Origin: Geobacteraceae bacterium
GTDB lineage: Bacteria; Desulfobacterota; Desulfuromonadia; Desulfuromonadales; Desulfuromonadaceae
DNA length: 8,474 nt
NCBI GenBank assembly: GCA_020201305.1
Contig: JAIVHC010000236.1
Location: forward strand, 1 to 8,474
Direction: 5' to 3'
The translations under genes were made by a program, and so were the position numbers. Shown here piece after piece: positions 6,575 to 8,474 of the stretch (position 1 is its first letter; each line of letters starts with the position of its first letter). The notes under the pieces were generated by a model. The model was not told where the DNA came from. It did not search any database and saw nothing but the letters and a program-made list of their open reading frames with translations.

Positions 6575-7423
6575 ATGAGCGATTCCACCCCCATCCCCCT
6601 GGGAAAACACACAAAATATCCCGCCACCTACGATGCGGAGCAACTCTATCCTGTGCCGCGCGCCTCAAAACGCGCCGAACTCGGACTTAAGGCTGAACTG
6701 CCGTTTATCGGCGAAGACCTCTGGAACGCCTACGAGATCTCGTGGCTGAACCTCAGGGGTAAACCCCTCGCCACGCTGGGACAATTTCGCTTCCCTTGCC
6801 ACTCCACGCATATCGTGGAGTCCAAATCGTTCAAACTCTACCTCAACTCCTTCAATCAGAGCCGCTTTGAATCCTGTGCGCAGGTACGCGCCCTTATGAA
6901 AGAGGATCTGAGCAGCGCCACAGGCGCAGCAGTACAGGTGGAACTCTTCCCGCTGGACCATCCTGCTGCGCTCTCGGACGCATGGCACATCACCAGTCTG
7001 GAGGGAGAATGCCTTGATCATCTGGATATCGAGATTGACTCATATCGAACCGATCCGACCCTGCTGGACGCAAATCCACGCTTACACGCAAATGCTGACG
7101 TCGTAAGCGAAACCCTCTACAGCCATCTGCTCAAGAGTAACTGCCTGATTACTTCGCAACCGGACTGGGCCAGCGTCTGGATTCAATATCAGGGGCAACA
7201 GCTCGATCACGCCGCGTTGCTGCGCTACCTTATCTCGTTTCGGCAGCATAACGAGTTTCATGAACAGTGTGTGGAGCGGATCTTCACCGACCTGTGGCGC
7301 CACTGCGAACTGGAGGAGTTGAGTGTGTACGCGCGCTATACGCGCCGTGGGGGGCTGGATATCAACCCCTGGCGCAGCACGGAGACCTTCAGCGCCCCCG
7401 ACTGGCGCCTGGTACGCCAATAA
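6575..7423 (+). CDS. queF: NADPH-dependent 7-cyano-7-deazaguanine reductase QueF
   Basis: QueF reduces the nitrile of preQ0 to the aminomethyl group of preQ1, using two NADPH, in the cytoplasmic pathway to queuosine at tRNA position 34. The protein is 282 residues, the same length as E. coli QueF, and is the bimodular tunnelling-fold type. It has the QueF motif ESKSFKLYLNSFNQSRF (82-98), the catalytic cysteine C190 in LLKSNCLIT, D197 in QPDW, and H229-E230 in NEFHEQCVERIF. A C-terminal block with YARYTRRGGLDINPWRS (252-268) closes the conserved part. The ATG at 6575 gives the family's N-terminus but lacks a visible Shine-Dalgarno, which is unusual among the genes here. It is transcribed divergently from tadA and ends at a bidirectional terminator shared with hcp. 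No other queuosine gene is in the window. Confidence 0.97.
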   Translation: MSDSTPIPLGKHTKYPATYDAEQLYPVPRASKRAELGLKAELPFIGEDLWNAYEISWLNLRGKPLATLGQFRFPCHSTHIVESKSFKLYLNSFNQSRFESCAQVRALMKEDLSSATGAAVQVELFPLDHPAALSDAWHITSLEGECLDHLDIEIDSYRTDPTLLDANPRLHANADVVSETLYSHLLKSNCLITSQPDWASVWIQYQGQQLDHAALLRYLISFRQHNEFHEQCVERIFTDLWRHCELEELSVYARYTRRGGLDINPWRSTETFSAPDWRLVRQ

Positions 7424-7454
7424 AAAAGGCGGATCCCTAAGGGTCCGCCTTTTT
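7423..7454. terminator. Bidirectional intrinsic terminator between queF and hcp
   Basis: A stem with GGCGGATCC (7428-7436) pairing to GGGTCCGCC (7441-7449), with one G-T wobble, is closed by the 4-nt loop CTAA. Five A residues flank it on the left (7423-7427) and five T residues on the right (7450-7454), extending the pairing. Read on either strand it is a GC-rich hairpin followed by a T tract, so it can stop both queF and the converging hcp. It begins at the queF stop codon. Confidence 0.93.
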
Positions 7455-7478
7455 ATTATAGCCCTGTCTATTCAAGCA

Positions 7479-8474
7479 TTACTTCCCTGCCATAATTGCT
7501 TCCACATCGGAAGCTACATCGCCAGTGGGCTTGATGTTGAAGTTATCCACCAGCACCTTCGCCACATTGGGGGAGAGGAATGCGGGGAGTGTGGGGCCGA
7601 GGCGAATCCCTTTAATCCCGAGAGAGAGAAGCGCGAGGAGGACGATAACCGCTTTCTGCTCATACCACGCAATGTCGTAGGAGATGGGCAGATCGTTGAT
7701 ATCATCGAGCTCAAACACCTCTTTGAGCTGCAGAGCGATATACGCCAGGGAGTAGGAGTCGTTGCACTGCCCCGCATCGAGAACGCGCGGAATGCCGTCG
7801 ATATCCCCTAGGTTGAGCTTGTTGTAGCGGTACTTGGCGCAACCCGCAGTAAGGATCACCGTATCCTGCGGCAGCTCCTCCGCCACATCGGTGAAGTACT
7901 CGCGTGAGGTGTGGCGTCCGTCGCATCCGGCCATAACCACAAAGCGCTTGATCGCGCCACTCTTGACCGCATCCACCACCTTATCCGCGAGTGCCATCAC
8001 CTGGGCATGCGCAAAGCCGCCCACAATTTCACCCTGTTCCAGTTCCTCGGGTGCGGGGCAGCTCTTCGCCTGCTCGATCACAGCGCTGAAATCTTTCGTT
8101 CCTCCGGCTTTGCGCGCGGGGATATGCTTCACTTCCGGATATCCCGCCATGCCGGTGGTATAGATACGCTCCTTGTACGCATCCTTAACCGGGGTGATAC
8201 AGTTGGTAGTCATCACAATGGGGCCGTTGAAGGAGGCAAACTCCTTGTTCTGCAACCACCAGGAGTTGCCGTAATTGCCTACAAAGTGGTCATATTTCTT
8301 GAACATCGGATAGTAGTGTGCCGGAAGCATCTCACTGTGGGTGTACACATCCACACCGGTGCCTTCCGTCTGCTTCAGGAGCTCTTCCATATCCTTCAGA
8401 TCATGCCCGGAGATGAGAATCCCCGGCTTAGTCCCTACCCCGAGGTTTACCTTGCTGATTTCGGGATTGCCGTA
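7479..8474 (-). CDS. hcp: Hybrid cluster protein / hydroxylamine reductase, C-terminal part (5' end beyond the window)
   Basis: Hcp carries a hybrid Fe-S-O cluster; it reduces hydroxylamine in vitro and acts as a nitric oxide reductase or protein S-nitrosylase in anaerobic nitrosative stress. The visible 331 residues read in frame to the right edge and include all the hybrid-cluster ligands known from the family. These are the histidine in ISGHDLKD (residue 24 of the fragment), glutamate in HSEMLPAHYYP (48), cysteines in TTNCITP (92), MAGCDGRH (184, the persulfide position), TAGCAKYRYN (212) and DAGQCND (237), then glutamate and lysine in WYEQKA (272 and 274). The N-terminal cysteine motif that binds the second Fe-S cluster, and the promoter, lie outside the window, so subclass and regulation cannot be read. 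The gene converges on queF at the shared terminator. An internal ATG at 8390 is not the start, because the reading frame and conserved sequence continue upstream. Confidence 0.96.
   Translation of the reverse strand, partial: YGNPEISKVNLGVGTKPGILISGHDLKDMEELLKQTEGTGVDVYTHSEMLPAHYYPMFKKYDHFVGNYGNSWWLQNKEFASFNGPIVMTTNCITPVKDAYKERIYTTGMAGYPEVKHIPARKAGGTKDFSAVIEQAKSCPAPEELEQGEIVGGFAHAQVMALADKVVDAVKSGAIKRFVVMAGCDGRHTSREYFTDVAEELPQDTVILTAGCAKYRYNKLNLGDIDGIPRVLDAGQCNDSYSLAYIALQLKEVFELDDINDLPISYDIAWYEQKAVIVLLALLSLGIKGIRLGPTLPAFLSPNVAKVLVDNFNIKPTGDVASDVEAIMAGK

Noticed and set aside
6408..6668. N-terminal extension of TadA to a 252-residue protein
   Set aside because: The extra residues have no resemblance to the family and would overlap the start of queF on the opposite strand; the normal length is reached from 6407.
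8307..8390. ATG at 8390 as the hcp start
   Set aside because: The frame stays open to the window edge and the upstream residues contain the conserved ISGHDLKD with a cluster-binding histidine, so the gene continues beyond the window.

Overview
The window looks like a chromosomal housekeeping region of a gammaproteobacterium. Two things point there: the gene set around dnaX (tadA, SRP RNA, dnaX, ybaB, recR, all on the minus strand) and a QueF of the long, E. coli-like bimodular type whose catalytic positions (C190, D197, H229, E230) can be counted directly. The genus cannot be fixed from this sequence. Base composition and codon use look even across the window. I saw no insertion sequence, CRISPR array, phage gene or toxin-antitoxin pair.

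Layout. Positions 1-2833, minus strand, hold replication and recombination genes: dnaX (998-2833), ybaB/ebfC (627-941) and the 5' part of recR (461 down to the left edge). Upstream of dnaX are a 4.5S-type SRP RNA (about 3003-3130) and a tRNA-Ser(GGA) (3185-3272), both minus strand. A large membrane-anchored hybrid sensor histidine kinase (3331-5853) follows, starting at GTG. It is the least conserved piece of the window, lying between the tRNA and tadA (5910-6407, tRNA adenosine deaminase). A short divergent intergenic region separates tadA from queF (6575-7423, plus strand). queF converges on the 3' part of hcp (7479 to the right edge, minus strand, hybrid cluster protein / hydroxylamine reductase), and a bidirectional hairpin terminator sits between them.

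How the genes relate. DnaX builds the clamp loader, YbaB binds DNA, and RecR loads RecA at gaps, so the left block serves replication and repair. The middle block serves translation and protein targeting: SRP RNA, tRNA-Ser, and two enzymes acting on tRNA position 34 (TadA makes inosine, QueF makes the queuosine precursor preQ1). The kinase and Hcp are signalling and nitrosative-stress functions with no evident mechanistic tie to these neighbours.

No clearly novel system was found. The points worth a second look are the kinase itself (compact second PAS, cysteine-rich GAF-like region, no visible partner), the tadA/queF intergenic region (candidate overlapping promoters, a 10-bp tandem repeat, a 12-codon leader frame), a strong 17-bp hairpin without a U tract after ybaB, and the long terminal helix of the SRP RNA.
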